DNA of 46,454 bases from an uncultured Dialister sp. (GTDB taxonomy: Bacteria > Bacillota > Negativicutes > Veillonellales > Dialisteraceae): NCBI GenBank assembly GCA_900759415.1, contig CAAEVC010000050.1, positions 1 to 46,454 of the forward strand, given 5' to 3'. The translations under genes and the position numbers were made by a program. This document shows, one piece after another, positions 33,621 through 42,622 of the stretch. Below the pieces are notes generated by a model. It was not told the DNA's origin, did not search any database, and was given only the letters and a program-made list of their open reading frames with translations. Every line of letters begins with the position of its first letter. Position 1 is the stretch's first letter.

Positions 33621-33722
33621 CTTTCTGTCTTCCTGGCGGAAGGCTTTTTGATTGCATTTTTTAACTTTTTATAAGGAAGGATAAAACTTTCATAAAGGTC
33701 GTATTACTGGTAGAATGAAAGT

Positions 33723-33731
33723 GTATAATAA
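33723..33731 (+). promoter_or_regulatory. -10 region of the RND pump operon
   Basis: TATAATAAA at about 33723-33731, 40 bases before the adaptor start; -35 not clear. The gap 33621-33722 has no terminator-like hairpin that I trust. Confidence 0.4.
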
Positions 33732-33768
33732 AGAAAATAAAAGCTGAAATTATCATCAGGAGGCTCTT

Positions 33769-35004
33769 ATGGGCAATGAGTGGATTCATACAAAGAGAGC
33801 AAAAATTATTATCTGGAGTACTGTCATTGTTCTTCTTTTGATGGGGGTTTATTTTTATACCCACAGGAATCAGGGAGGCGTGAAGAGAGGAACATCCCGT
33901 CCGGCAGTCACCGTACAAACTATGGAGCGGAAGGATATGATGAAGCGGATCATTCTTTCTGGGGAAACGGTGCCAAAGGCGTCAGTAGATATTTCACCCA
34001 AATACAGCGGTCGCATCGAGCAGGTTAATGTGGATCTGGGAGATAAGGTGGAAGCAGGAGATACTCTTCTTCTGCAGGATACGAAGGATGTTTCTCTTTC
34101 CATTGCAGCCAATGATGCAGGGAGCCGTCAGGCTTATGCGGATGCAGTAGAAAGCCGGTCTTCCTATAATGCAGGAACTATGAAGGCTCAGAGTGATTAT
34201 GAAAATGCGCTTACTACCTATGAACGGTATGAGACTCTCTATGATGAAGGCGCTGTTTCCCGACAGGACAGGGATGACAGGTATAGGGCCATGATGGAAG
34301 CGAAATCCGCTCTGGAAAGTTTGACCAATCAGGATATGGGCGGAATTCCGGCAGTCATTGCCAGCCGTGAAGCAGCAGCGGAAAAGGCGCAGTATACCCT
34401 GGATGCCCTGAAGGCCCAGCGGGATGATATGACAGTAAGAGCGCCGGTTTCCGGGATTATCGGATACAGGAATGCAGAAGAAGGGGAATGGGTATCTGCC
34501 GGGCAGAAAGTACTCTCTGTGGTGGATAACTCTTCTCTCTACCTGGATGCTGCAGTGGCTGAACAGGATGTAGGCATTTTAAAAGAAGGGATGACTACAG
34601 ATGTGGCCATCACTTCTCTTGGGGTGACAGTGCCTGGAAAAATCATTTACATCAGCCCTGCTCTCGATGATACCACCCATTCCTACAAGGTCCGTCTCCT
34701 TCTGGATACCAGGGACAGCCAGATCCTTGGCGGTATGTTTGGTAGAAGTGAAGTGGAAGCAGTAGAACGGAAGAATACCTTCTTTATCCCGAAAGAAGGG
34801 GTTATGGAAAATAATGGAAAGAAATGGGCTTTCCTCATTGATGATCAGAATAAAGTAAAAAGAGTAGAAGTCACTACCGGTCTTTATAACGATGATTCTA
34901 TAGAAATCCTGAAAGGCATCAGCGCAGGCGACCGGGTGGCAGTAACCAACATTTCCAAATTGAAAGATGGTATGACTGTGGATATTGATGGAGGCAATGT
35001 ATGA
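33769..35004 (+). CDS. RND efflux periplasmic adaptor (MdtA/AcrA-like)
   Basis: A 411-residue membrane fusion protein anchored by one N-terminal helix (about 14-30, IIWSTVIVLLLMGVYFY), without lipobox. The lipoyl half-motifs (VDISPKYSGRIEQVNVDLGDKVEAGD, shown from 71; and VRAPVSGIIGYRNAEEGEWV) flank a long coiled-coil hairpin (about 105-215), then a beta-barrel and membrane-proximal domain. It should bridge the permease encoded next to an outer-membrane channel. Start ATG with AGGAGG; its stop overlaps the permease start by four bases. No TolC-like gene is present in this window. Confidence 0.92.
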   Translation: MGNEWIHTKRAKIIIWSTVIVLLLMGVYFYTHRNQGGVKRGTSRPAVTVQTMERKDMMKRIILSGETVPKASVDISPKYSGRIEQVNVDLGDKVEAGDTLLLQDTKDVSLSIAANDAGSRQAYADAVESRSSYNAGTMKAQSDYENALTTYERYETLYDEGAVSRQDRDDRYRAMMEAKSALESLTNQDMGGIPAVIASREAAAEKAQYTLDALKAQRDDMTVRAPVSGIIGYRNAEEGEWVSAGQKVLSVVDNSSLYLDAAVAEQDVGILKEGMTTDVAITSLGVTVPGKIIYISPALDDTTHSYKVRLLLDTRDSQILGGMFGRSEVEAVERKNTFFIPKEGVMENNGKKWAFLIDDQNKVKRVEVTTGLYNDDSIEILKGISAGDRVAVTNISKLKDGMTVDIDGGNV

Positions 35005-38000
35005 ATCGGTTTAATATGACCCGATATTCTGTCACCCATCCCATCGGTATCGTGATGATCGTCCTTTTCTTCGTTACCCTGGGGCTATACAGCTTTTACC
35101 GGATCGGGGTGGAGCTCTATCCGAAAATCAATACGCCCTACATTATGGTGAGCATCAATTATGACGGGGCAGACGCAGAATCGGTGGAACAGCAGATCAC
35201 CAAACCGGTGGAAGATGCACTGTCTTCCGTTTCCAATGTGAAGCATATCAATTCCAGGTCAAGAATGGGCAGGTCTCTTGTTATTCTGGAAATGAATTTC
35301 GATGCCGATGTGGATGCGGCGGCGGTAGATGCTTCCCAGAAAGTCAATGCGATCCGGAAGAAACTTCCTGACGATGCGGATGATCCGGTGGTAGAAAAGC
35401 GAGATATGGATGCGGCACCCATTATCGATCTGGCAGTCATGTCCGCGCATCCTCTGGATGAAATGTATTCTTTGGCAGAAAACAGTTTCGTCAATGATTT
35501 CACAAAAGCAGATGGCGTGTCTGATGTGGAACTTTCCGGCGGTCGGGATAAGGAAATCGCAGTGAAGGTAGACCGGGATAAACTGGCTTACTACGGCATT
35601 TCCATGAATGAAATCATTGCAGATCTGAAGAAGGAAAATAAACTGGCACCTTCCGGTTCTTCCTACACAGACAGAAGACAGACCCAGATTCGGTTGAATG
35701 CCCAGTACGGATCTGTCGAAGATATCAAAAAAATCCATCTTAACACAGCAAATGGATCTTCTATCCCTATCACTGCTGTCGGTGATGTGGTAAGGGAAGA
35801 TAAGAAGGTATCCCGGTATGCCCGGATTAACGGACAGGACGCTATCGGTATTTCTATTTATAAAAACAGTAATGCGAACCTTGTTTCTACAGCAGACAAT
35901 GTAAGAGTCGTACTGGAAAATCTAAAGAAACAGTATCCGGACTATAATTTCGTGGTGGTCAATGATTCTTCTGATTACGTCCGCACTGCCCTTCACAATA
36001 CGCTGGGTACCCTGATGGAAGGGCTCTGCACCACCGGTCTTGTGCTTCTTCTCTTCCTTAGAGGATGGCGCTCGGCGGCAGCTGTCATGATTGCCATTCC
36101 TACCTCTCTTATTGCTTCTTTCTTTGCTATGTATATAGCAGGATTTACATTTAACATGATGTCCCTTATGGGGATGACTCTCTGTATCGGGATACTGGTG
36201 GATGACTCCATCGTTGTACTGGAAAATATTCACCGTCATCTGGCAAGAGGAGAAAATCCGCTGGATGCTTCTGTCAACGGACGTATGGAAATCGGCATGG
36301 CGGCCATTGCCATCACTCTCTGCGACGTGGTGGTCTATCTTCCTATAGCTTTCATGACCAGTATGACTGGTCAGTTCTTCCGTCAGTTTGGGTTGACTAT
36401 CGTCTTTGCATCCCTCTTTTCCCTTTTTATTTCCTTCACACTGACACCGATGCTGGCTTCCCGGTTCTTCAAGAAGGGACTTACCATCCCGGATACGAAA
36501 TTGTGGAGAGCCATTGACCGCATTGAAAATAGGATGCAGGAAATGTATGAAGAAGCACTTCACTGGAGCTTTAAAAACAAGAAAAAACTTTTCAGTGGCG
36601 TTACCCTTTCTTTCATACTCTTTACCGCCATGGTTCCGCTGGGAATCATCGGCAGGGAATATATGCCAAGAACCGACGAAAGCGGATTCAATGTGCAGAT
36701 CCGTCTCCCTACCGACGCCAGCATTGAACGGACAGACAGGGTGACCAGCCAGCTGGAAGATTATCTGTCAAAGGTGCCGGAAGTGAAGAACTACATGGCC
36801 ATGATCGGCGGAGGAAGCGGCGTCAATTCCGGCCGTATCCGGGTATCTCTGGAAGACCGGCAGGACAGAAGTCGCTCCATCTGGGAAATCACCGATGAAA
36901 TGAGAAACTGGATCAATACCCATATCAAAGACGGGGATGTGCGCATCAAGGAAGATCAGGCTTCTGTTTCCGGTACTTCCGGAGGCGGTCTTGGACAGGG
37001 AGGCGGTGCTTTCCGTCTGGAACTCCGGGGAAACAATATGGATGACCTCATTAAAGCGTCTGAGCAGGTGCAGGATATGCTGAAAGCAGGGGATTATGGT
37101 ATCACCGATATCAGCTCCACCTATCAGGAAGGTCTGCCTGAACTTTCTATCATTCCAGACCGTACAAAGCTGAAATATTATGGCGTCAGTGTAGGGGACC
37201 TGTACAACACCCTTTCTTCTGCCATCAGCGGTGCCGGTGGCGGCGTCCTTCCAAATGATGTGAAAAATAACGGGAATGATACAGATATCAACGTATATTT
37301 CAATGGCGGTGAATCCTATAAAAAATCGGATCTGGCAGCCATTCCTATTGAAACAGGGAAGGGCATCATCCATATTTCCGATGTAGCCACCATTAAAGAT
37401 GATGTAGGACCGATTACCATTGCCCGTACGGACAAGCAGCGCTCTATCATCATCGGCGGCAACCCGGGAAGCCGTCCATTGAGCCAGGTCATCATTGAAG
37501 TCACCAGTGATCTGAACAATGCAGGCCTTCCTTCTTCTGTAAGCTTCCGGTTCTCCGGCATGGCAGACTCCATGAATGAAAGCTTCACTGAACTCCTTGG
37601 CGCCCTTCTTATGGGCATGATTCTGGTTTACATGATCCTTGCGGTGCTCTATGAATCTCTGAAGACCTCTTTCATCCGCATGTTCTCCCTGCCTTTCGGT
37701 CTCATCGGTTCTCTCTTCTTCCTCTTCCTCATGAATGATTCCATCAATATCTATTCCATGATCGGTATCATCGTCATGGACGGGGTAGTAGCAAAGAACG
37801 GCACCCTTCTTCTGGATTACACCCTGACCCTCATGCACCAGAAAAGCATGAGCGCGAAAGACGCAGTGATTGAAGCAGGGCGGGTAAGGCTCCGTCCAAT
37901 CCTCATGACCACCTTCACCATGATCGTAGGCATGATTCCTACAGCCCTTGCCATTACGGCAGGCTCTGAAACGAGAAGTTCCATGGCCTGGGTCATCATC

Positions 38001-38114
38001 GGTGGCCTGATTTCCTCCACTCTCTTCACTCTTCTCGTTCTCCCCATGATTTTCCTCTTCTTTGAAGAACATCCGCTCATCCGGTTCTTCCGGCAGAAAT
38101 TGAGAAAGATTTAG
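35001..38114 (+). CDS. RND-family multidrug efflux permease (HAE1, AcrB/MdtB-like)
   Basis: A 1037-residue inner-membrane proton-driven pump of normal family length, with twelve membrane helices and two large periplasmic loops. Helix 1 precedes GVELYPKINTPYIMVSINYDGA; the porter repeats follow; helix 4 carries the acidic pair in GILVDDSIVVLENIHRH (about 398-414); the second half starts near 530. The C-terminal helices include MDGVVAKNGTLLLDY and GLISSTLFTLLVLP. It forms a trimer and exports hydrophobic drugs or envelope compounds with the preceding adaptor. Substrates cannot be predicted. The ATG overlaps the adaptor stop. Confidence 0.95.
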   Translation: MNRFNMTRYSVTHPIGIVMIVLFFVTLGLYSFYRIGVELYPKINTPYIMVSINYDGADAESVEQQITKPVEDALSSVSNVKHINSRSRMGRSLVILEMNFDADVDAAAVDASQKVNAIRKKLPDDADDPVVEKRDMDAAPIIDLAVMSAHPLDEMYSLAENSFVNDFTKADGVSDVELSGGRDKEIAVKVDRDKLAYYGISMNEIIADLKKENKLAPSGSSYTDRRQTQIRLNAQYGSVEDIKKIHLNTANGSSIPITAVGDVVREDKKVSRYARINGQDAIGISIYKNSNANLVSTADNVRVVLENLKKQYPDYNFVVVNDSSDYVRTALHNTLGTLMEGLCTTGLVLLLFLRGWRSAAAVMIAIPTSLIASFFAMYIAGFTFNMMSLMGMTLCIGILVDDSIVVLENIHRHLARGENPLDASVNGRMEIGMAAIAITLCDVVVYLPIAFMTSMTGQFFRQFGLTIVFASLFSLFISFTLTPMLASRFFKKGLTIPDTKLWRAIDRIENRMQEMYEEALHWSFKNKKKLFSGVTLSFILFTAMVPLGIIGREYMPRTDESGFNVQIRLPTDASIERTDRVTSQLEDYLSKVPEVKNYMAMIGGGSGVNSGRIRVSLEDRQDRSRSIWEITDEMRNWINTHIKDGDVRIKEDQASVSGTSGGGLGQGGGAFRLELRGNNMDDLIKASEQVQDMLKAGDYGITDISSTYQEGLPELSIIPDRTKLKYYGVSVGDLYNTLSSAISGAGGGVLPNDVKNNGNDTDINVYFNGGESYKKSDLAAIPIETGKGIIHISDVATIKDDVGPITIARTDKQRSIIIGGNPGSRPLSQVIIEVTSDLNNAGLPSSVSFRFSGMADSMNESFTELLGALLMGMILVYMILAVLYESLKTSFIRMFSLPFGLIGSLFFLFLMNDSINIYSMIGIIVMDGVVAKNGTLLLDYTLTLMHQKSMSAKDAVIEAGRVRLRPILMTTFTMIVGMIPTALAITAGSETRSSMAWVIIGGLISSTLFTLLVLPMIFLFFEEHPLIRFFRQKLRKI

Positions 38115-38198
38115 GGAAAAAGCTGCTATATAGAAATATTTCTATCTCTATGATACAATATATAACAGTAAAAAAATCCAAAAGAAATCAGGTGAACT

Positions 38199-38966
38199 AT
38201 GCACATTTTTATGACAAATGACGACGGTTTTGAATCTCCCGGCCTCATTGCCATGGCAAAAAAATTAAGCACCCTTGGAAGAGTGACGGTGATTGCGCCA
38301 AACAGAGGACGGAGTTCCTGCTCTTCCTCTCTTTCCCTCCAGACCTATCTGCGCCTGTGGCATAAGGAAAGTTATGGAGAAAATATTGACGTACTTTCCT
38401 GCAACGGCACTACTGCAGACTGCTGCAAACTGGCGCTGGAACACTGGCTGAAGGATGATATGCCGGATCTCATCGTTTCCGGTATCAATAATGGATTCAA
38501 CAGCGGCACCGACTGCCTTTACAGCGGTACGGTAGCAGGCGCCATGGAAGGTTCCCTTCTGGGGATTCCATCCATTGCTCTTTCTGCAGAAACCATCAAA
38601 GATAAGGATTTCCTTGAACATGCGGCTTCCTTTGCTTTTGATGTGGTAGAAAAATATTTCATCCATGAAAATTACAAAGGCACCCTCTGCCTCAATATTC
38701 CAAAGGACAAGGAAGAACTTTCCTGGGACAATCTGAAAGTAGCAAGGCTTGGCATCCAGCGCTACGACAACGCTATCCGGGAAATGAAAGACCCCTCCGG
38801 CCGCCTGGGATTCTGGCTCTCCGGCAAAATGCTTCCTGATGCAGAACCGGATACCGACGTATTCTGGCTCCATAAGGGATATCCCACTCTGTCTGCTCTC
38901 AGCTGGGACATGACTGACAGAAAAGGACTGGATACCATTAAGGAAATTGCAGAAAGAATGAGATAG
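38199..38966 (+). CDS. surE: 5'-nucleotidase SurE
   Basis: A 255-residue metal-dependent survival-protein phosphatase that dephosphorylates nucleoside monophosphates. Signature residues are the N-terminal TNDDG (Asp8, Asp9), RGRSSCSSSLSL (Ser39 region) and the VSGINNGFNSGTDCLYSGTVAGA core that carries the metal-binding asparagine and the active-site loop. Length is typical. Start ATG with AGGTGA spacing seven. Monocistronic, closed by a strong hairpin. Confidence 0.93.
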   Translation: MHIFMTNDDGFESPGLIAMAKKLSTLGRVTVIAPNRGRSSCSSSLSLQTYLRLWHKESYGENIDVLSCNGTTADCCKLALEHWLKDDMPDLIVSGINNGFNSGTDCLYSGTVAGAMEGSLLGIPSIALSAETIKDKDFLEHAASFAFDVVEKYFIHENYKGTLCLNIPKDKEELSWDNLKVARLGIQRYDNAIREMKDPSGRLGFWLSGKMLPDAEPDTDVFWLHKGYPTLSALSWDMTDRKGLDTIKEIAERMR

Positions 38967-38995
38967 AGCGAAGGATGCCGGCCCTGCCGACGAAT

Positions 38996-39034
38996 TAAAA
39001 AAAAACTGAGGCATTTCGCCTCAGTTTTTTATTT
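38996..39034 (+). terminator. Terminator of surE
   Basis: AAAAAACTGAGGC-ATTTC-GCCTCAGTTTTTT: long perfect stem with U run. The rest of the gap to 39221 contains a perfect small hairpin CTGCCC-TTAT-GGGCAG (39153-39168) of unknown role. Confidence 0.92.
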
Positions 39035-39221
39035 GGTCACACTAGTGGAGTTATCCGCTTTTCGCCCTCCGCTATCCGTTGTCCGAATGGAGTCATATTT
39101 TCAGCGAAGCCGCTTTCCTCCTGGGGCTCTTTGTACGGGGGTCCTAACTCTTCTGCCCTTATGGGCAGCAAGTTGGCAGTGACGCTCGTGAGACATATCC
39201 AATATGGATGTTAATTTTCTC

Positions 39222-39250
39222 TTGACATAGACCCCAGGGGGGAGTAGTAT
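39222..39250 (+). promoter_or_regulatory. Promoter with CsoR-type operator of the copper operon
   Basis: TTGACA (39222-39227) and TAGTAT (39245-39250), 17-base spacer. The spacer holds the G/C-tract inverted repeat ACCCCAGGGGGG (39231-39242), the type of site bound by CsoR. Repressor binding there would block RNA polymerase until Cu(I) releases it. Confidence 0.75.
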
Positions 39251-39290
39251 AGGGACGTAAGAAATATAAGATTTTCGATGTGAGGTAATT

Positions 39291-39593
39291 ATGGCACAGG
39301 AAATGAATGAAGAATGCAGACATACTATGAGGACGGAAGAAGAAAGAAAGGTCCTCATGACCCGTTTAAGAACGGTGGAAGGACAGATACGGGGCATCCA
39401 GAAGATGGTAGAAAATGATGCGTACTGTCCGGATATTGTAATGCAGGTATCTGCTGTGACTAATGCACTGAACAGTTTCAACAAACTGCTCCTTGCTTCC
39501 CATATCCGGGGATGTGTGACAGAAGATATCCGGGAAGGCAGGGCAGACAAGGTAGATGAACTCTGTTCCATGCTTCAGAAAGTGATGAAATAA
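39291..39593 (+). CDS. csoR: Copper-sensing repressor CsoR (DUF156 family)
   Basis: A 100-residue all-helical regulator. The Cu(I) ligand set is intact: Cys46, His71 and Cys75, with the same spacing (25 and 4) as the classical Cys36-His61-Cys65 of CsoR. Helix 1 RLRTVEGQIRGIQKMVEN is the family signature. It should repress its own operon, through the operator at 39231, and be released by Cu(I). Start ATG; copA follows after 57 bases. Paralogous RcnR or FrmR sensors have a different ligand set, which makes the copper call fairly safe. Confidence 0.92.
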   Translation: MAQEMNEECRHTMRTEEERKVLMTRLRTVEGQIRGIQKMVENDAYCPDIVMQVSAVTNALNSFNKLLLASHIRGCVTEDIREGRADKVDELCSMLQKVMK

Positions 39594-39650
39594 ACTGCTC
39601 TTTCCTGTCACGAAAGGGCAGAATATAAAGTGTAAAGGAAGTTGGTGAAT

Positions 39651-42437
39651 ATGAATAAGAATACCTGCCAGTATATAGTTACCGGCATGACCTGCGCAGC
39701 CTGCCAGGCCCATGTGGAAAAAGCGGTTTCCAAAGTGCCGGGCGTAAAGAATGTAACCGTTTCCCTCCTGACCAATTCTATGGCGGTCGAGGGCGATGCT
39801 TCTGCCAGTGATGTAGTGGAAGCAGTAGAAAAGGCAGGATACGGCGCAAGCCCTATGGATGGAAGAGGTAAGGAGATGTCCTCTCTGGATGGCAGAGAAG
39901 AAGCGCTGAAAGACCGGGAGACTCCAGTCCTCAAAAGAAGACTCATCTGGTCCCTCATCTTCCTCATTCTTCTCATGTACATCACCATGGGACATGCCAT
40001 GCTCCACCTGCCTCTTCCTTCATTCCTGGAAGGGAATTATCTGGGGATTGCGCTCACTGAGCTCATCCTCTCGTTCATTGTCATGGCAGTGAACCGGGCA
40101 TTCTTTACTTCCGGTTTCCGTTCCCTCTTTCAGGGAGCGCCGAATATGGATGCTCTGGTGGCTATGGGATCTTCTGTTTCCTTTGGATGGTCCCTCTATG
40201 TGTTCTATAAAATGACCATGGTCATCACTGAGGGCCTTCCGAATATGGAACTCATGCCCCTTGTCCATGACCAGCTCTATTTCGAATCAGCAGCCATGAT
40301 TCCTGCTCTTATTACAGTAGGAAAACTGCTGGAATCCATTTCTAAAGGAAGAACTACTGATGCGCTGAAGGATCTTATGAAGATGGCGCCAAAGACTGCA
40401 GTGGTAGAAAGAGATGGAAAACCGGTTATCCTTCCTGTGGAAGAAGTTCAGGAAGGAGATATCTTCCTTGTGAAACCGGGCGAATCCATTCCTGTAGATG
40501 GTATCATCCTGGAAGGGGAAAGTGCAGTGGATGAATCCGCTCTTACCGGTGAATCGGTGCCGGTGGACAAGAAGAAGGGCGATCAAGTCAGTGCCGCTTC
40601 CCTCAATACCAATGGATTCCTCCGGGCCAGAGCACTCCGGGTAGGAGAGAATACCACCTTTGCCCAGATTATCCAGCTGGTCAGTGATGCAGCAGCTACG
40701 AAAGCGCCGATTGCCCGCATTGCCGACAAGGTCTCTGCAGTTTTCGTTCCAGCAGTCATGGGGATTGCTCTTCTTGTATTCTTCGTATGGCTCTATCTGG
40801 GAGCACCGGTGGCCACTGCGCTGGAATACGCCATCTGCGTACTGGTTATTTCCTGCCCCTGCGCCCTTGGGCTGGCTACTCCTGTGGCCATTATGGCAGG
40901 AAATGGCAAGGGTGCTAAGAACGGCATTCTCTTCAAGACCAGTGAATCCCTGGAAAATGCAGGGAAAATCAATATTGCAGTGATGGATAAGACAGGCACC
41001 ATTACAGAAGGGAAACCGGAAGTAACTGATGTCATCCCTGCTCCTGCTGTTTCTGAAGAAGAACTGCTGAAGACTGCCTATGCGCTGGAAATCCGTTCTG
41101 AACATCCATTGGCAAGAGCGGTCGTACGGTATGGAGAGAAGAAGGGGATTTCCGAACTCTCTATTGCCGGTTTCCAGAATCTTTCCGGTAAGGGACTTAT
41201 GGGCTCCATAGAAGGGAAAATGGTTCATGGCGGTTCCATGGAATATATTTCCTCCCTTGTACCTCTGAAAGACCTGAAGGAAAGAGCAGAGAATCTGGCA
41301 GAAGAAGGAAAGACACCTCTCTTCTTTGAAAGAAATGGAAAGCTTCTGGGCATGATTGCAGTTTCTGACGTCATTAAGGAAGATTCTGCAGAAGCAGTAA
41401 AAGAACTGCACAACATGGGTATCCAGGTAGTCATGCTCACCGGTGATAATGAAAGGACTGCCAGAGCCATTGCAGAAAAAGCAGGGGTGGACAAAGTCAT
41501 TGCCGGCGTCCTTCCTGCCGGAAAAGAAGCAGTGGTAAGAGAATTCCAGAAATATGGCAGAGTTGCCATGATTGGAGACGGCATCAATGATGCTCCTGCT
41601 CTTGCAAGAGCAGATACAGGGATTGCCATTGGTGCAGGTACCGATGTGGCCATTGATTCTGCAGACATTGTACTCATGAATTCAAAACTTACCGATGCAT
41701 CGGCAGCCATCCGGCTTTCCAGAAAAGCACTCACCAATATTCATGAAAATCTTTTCTGGGCCTTTGCATACAATGTCATTCTCATTCCGCTGGCTGCCGG
41801 ATTATATCCGGGGATCCAGATGAACCCCATGTGGGGCGCAGCCGCCATGTCTCTTTCCAGCTTCACAGTCTGCATGAATGCTCTCCGGCTGAATCTGATC
41901 AACGTTCATGACGGAAGCCATGACAGGAAGAGAAAAATGATTTCCCTTCCACAGGAGGCGCTGAAGAAAGAAGAGGAAGGCGAGAAGAAGGCAGAAAAGA
42001 AAGCTGTCGTCCTTGTTGACGGGATGATGTGCGAAAACTGCGAGAACCATGTGAAGAAAGCACTGGAATCGCTTCCCTTTATTACATCTGCCAGCGCGGA
42101 TCACACCACTGGCAGGGTGGATATTACATACAGCTCACAACCCGACGAGGAAGCCATGAAAAATGTGCTTGCCAAAGCGGATTATGAATATAAAGACATC
42201 ATATTTCCAAAGGAGGAAAAGGAAATGAAAGAAACAGTTAAAATCGAAGGCATGATGTGCAATCACTGCGAAATGACAGTGAAGAAAGCACTGGAAGCAC
42301 TGGATGGTGTAGAAAGCGCAGAAGTATCCCATGAAAAAGGCACCGCTGTCCTCACCATGGATAAACCGGTAGCTGATGGAGATATTCAGAAAGCCATTGA
42401 AGATAAGGATTACAAATTCGTTGGCATCGAAAAATAA
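39651..42437 (+). CDS. copA: Cu(I)-exporting P1B-type ATPase CopA with two C-terminal metal-binding domains
   Basis: A 928-residue copper pump. One N-terminal HMA domain (GMTCAAC, 12-18), eight membrane helices, the transport motif SCPCAL (about 400), phosphorylation site DKTGT (about 445), HP motif SEHPLAR, and GDGINDAP hinge. After the last helices a lysine/glutamate linker leads to two more HMA domains (GMMCENC about 790; GMMCNHC about 867). The C-terminal pair is unusual; most CopA proteins carry these domains only at the N-terminus. Start: ATG 39651 with AAGGAA; TTG 39642 and GTG 39645 are alternatives. An internal ribosome binding site precedes the last domain. Operon with csoR, copper-induced. 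Confidence 0.95.
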   Translation: MNKNTCQYIVTGMTCAACQAHVEKAVSKVPGVKNVTVSLLTNSMAVEGDASASDVVEAVEKAGYGASPMDGRGKEMSSLDGREEALKDRETPVLKRRLIWSLIFLILLMYITMGHAMLHLPLPSFLEGNYLGIALTELILSFIVMAVNRAFFTSGFRSLFQGAPNMDALVAMGSSVSFGWSLYVFYKMTMVITEGLPNMELMPLVHDQLYFESAAMIPALITVGKLLESISKGRTTDALKDLMKMAPKTAVVERDGKPVILPVEEVQEGDIFLVKPGESIPVDGIILEGESAVDESALTGESVPVDKKKGDQVSAASLNTNGFLRARALRVGENTTFAQIIQLVSDAAATKAPIARIADKVSAVFVPAVMGIALLVFFVWLYLGAPVATALEYAICVLVISCPCALGLATPVAIMAGNGKGAKNGILFKTSESLENAGKINIAVMDKTGTITEGKPEVTDVIPAPAVSEEELLKTAYALEIRSEHPLARAVVRYGEKKGISELSIAGFQNLSGKGLMGSIEGKMVHGGSMEYISSLVPLKDLKERAENLAEEGKTPLFFERNGKLLGMIAVSDVIKEDSAEAVKELHNMGIQVVMLTGDNERTARAIAEKAGVDKVIAGVLPAGKEAVVREFQKYGRVAMIGDGINDAPALARADTGIAIGAGTDVAIDSADIVLMNSKLTDASAAIRLSRKALTNIHENLFWAFAYNVILIPLAAGLYPGIQMNPMWGAAAMSLSSFTVCMNALRLNLINVHDGSHDRKRKMISLPQEALKKEEEGEKKAEKKAVVLVDGMMCENCENHVKKALESLPFITSASADHTTGRVDITYSSQPDEEAMKNVLAKADYEYKDIIFPKEEKEMKETVKIEGMMCNHCEMTVKKALEALDGVESAEVSHEKGTAVLTMDKPVADGDIQKAIEDKDYKFVGIEK
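42225..42437 (+). CDS. Possible internal translation product: CopZ-like copper chaperone (last HMA domain of CopA)
   Basis: In frame with copA, AAAGGAGG (42209-42216) lies eight bases before ATG 42225, and the reading frame from there encodes 70 residues that form one complete HMA domain (MKETVKIEGMMCNHCEMTV onward), the size of free CopZ. Independent initiation would give both a fused and a free copper carrier from one gene. The signals are seen; use of the start is inference. Confidence 0.5.
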   Translation: MKETVKIEGMMCNHCEMTVKKALEALDGVESAEVSHEKGTAVLTMDKPVADGDIQKAIEDKDYKFVGIEK

Positions 42438-42472
42438 AAAAATGGGAGCTGTGAATCAGCTCCCATTTTTGC
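42434..42472 (+). terminator. Terminator of the copper operon
   Basis: AAAAATGGGAGCTG-TGAAT-CAGCTCCCATTTTT overlapping the copA stop; perfect stem and U run. Confidence 0.92.
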
Positions 42473-42518
42473 ATCGTGCGATGAGCAGTGGCTGTAAAGG
42501 TTTTATAAAAGGGAAAGG

Positions 42519-42539
42519 CAGAGCTCCGGCGGAGCTCTG
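42519..42539. other. Perfect GC-rich hairpin without U run
   Basis: CAGAGCTCC-GGC-GGAGCTCTG: nine-base perfect inverted repeat between two terminators. Function unknown. Confidence 0.5.
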
Positions 42540-42587
42540 TCCTCATCGGTGGAGATAACATCACCGCTCATAGCTCATCGCTCATGG

Positions 42588-42622
42588 CTGAAACAGGCTG
42601 CTTCTGGCAACCTGTTTTTTAA
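42588..42622. terminator. Terminator at the end of the MATE gene
   Basis: AAACAGGCTGC-TTCTG-GCAACCTGTTTTTT. The U run is best on the plus strand (backup for the copper operon); on the minus strand it overlaps the MATE stop at 42619. Confidence 0.6.

Noticed and set aside
36768..38072. Long minus-strand frame inside the RND permease gene; similarly 4417-5658, 18460-19776 and 40287-41411
   Set aside because: All lie fully antisense to intact recognised genes and lack ribosome binding sites or domains.
42376..42558. A 60-codon frame over the end of copA and the following hairpins
   Set aside because: It is out of frame with copA, crosses a strong terminator and lacks a start signal.
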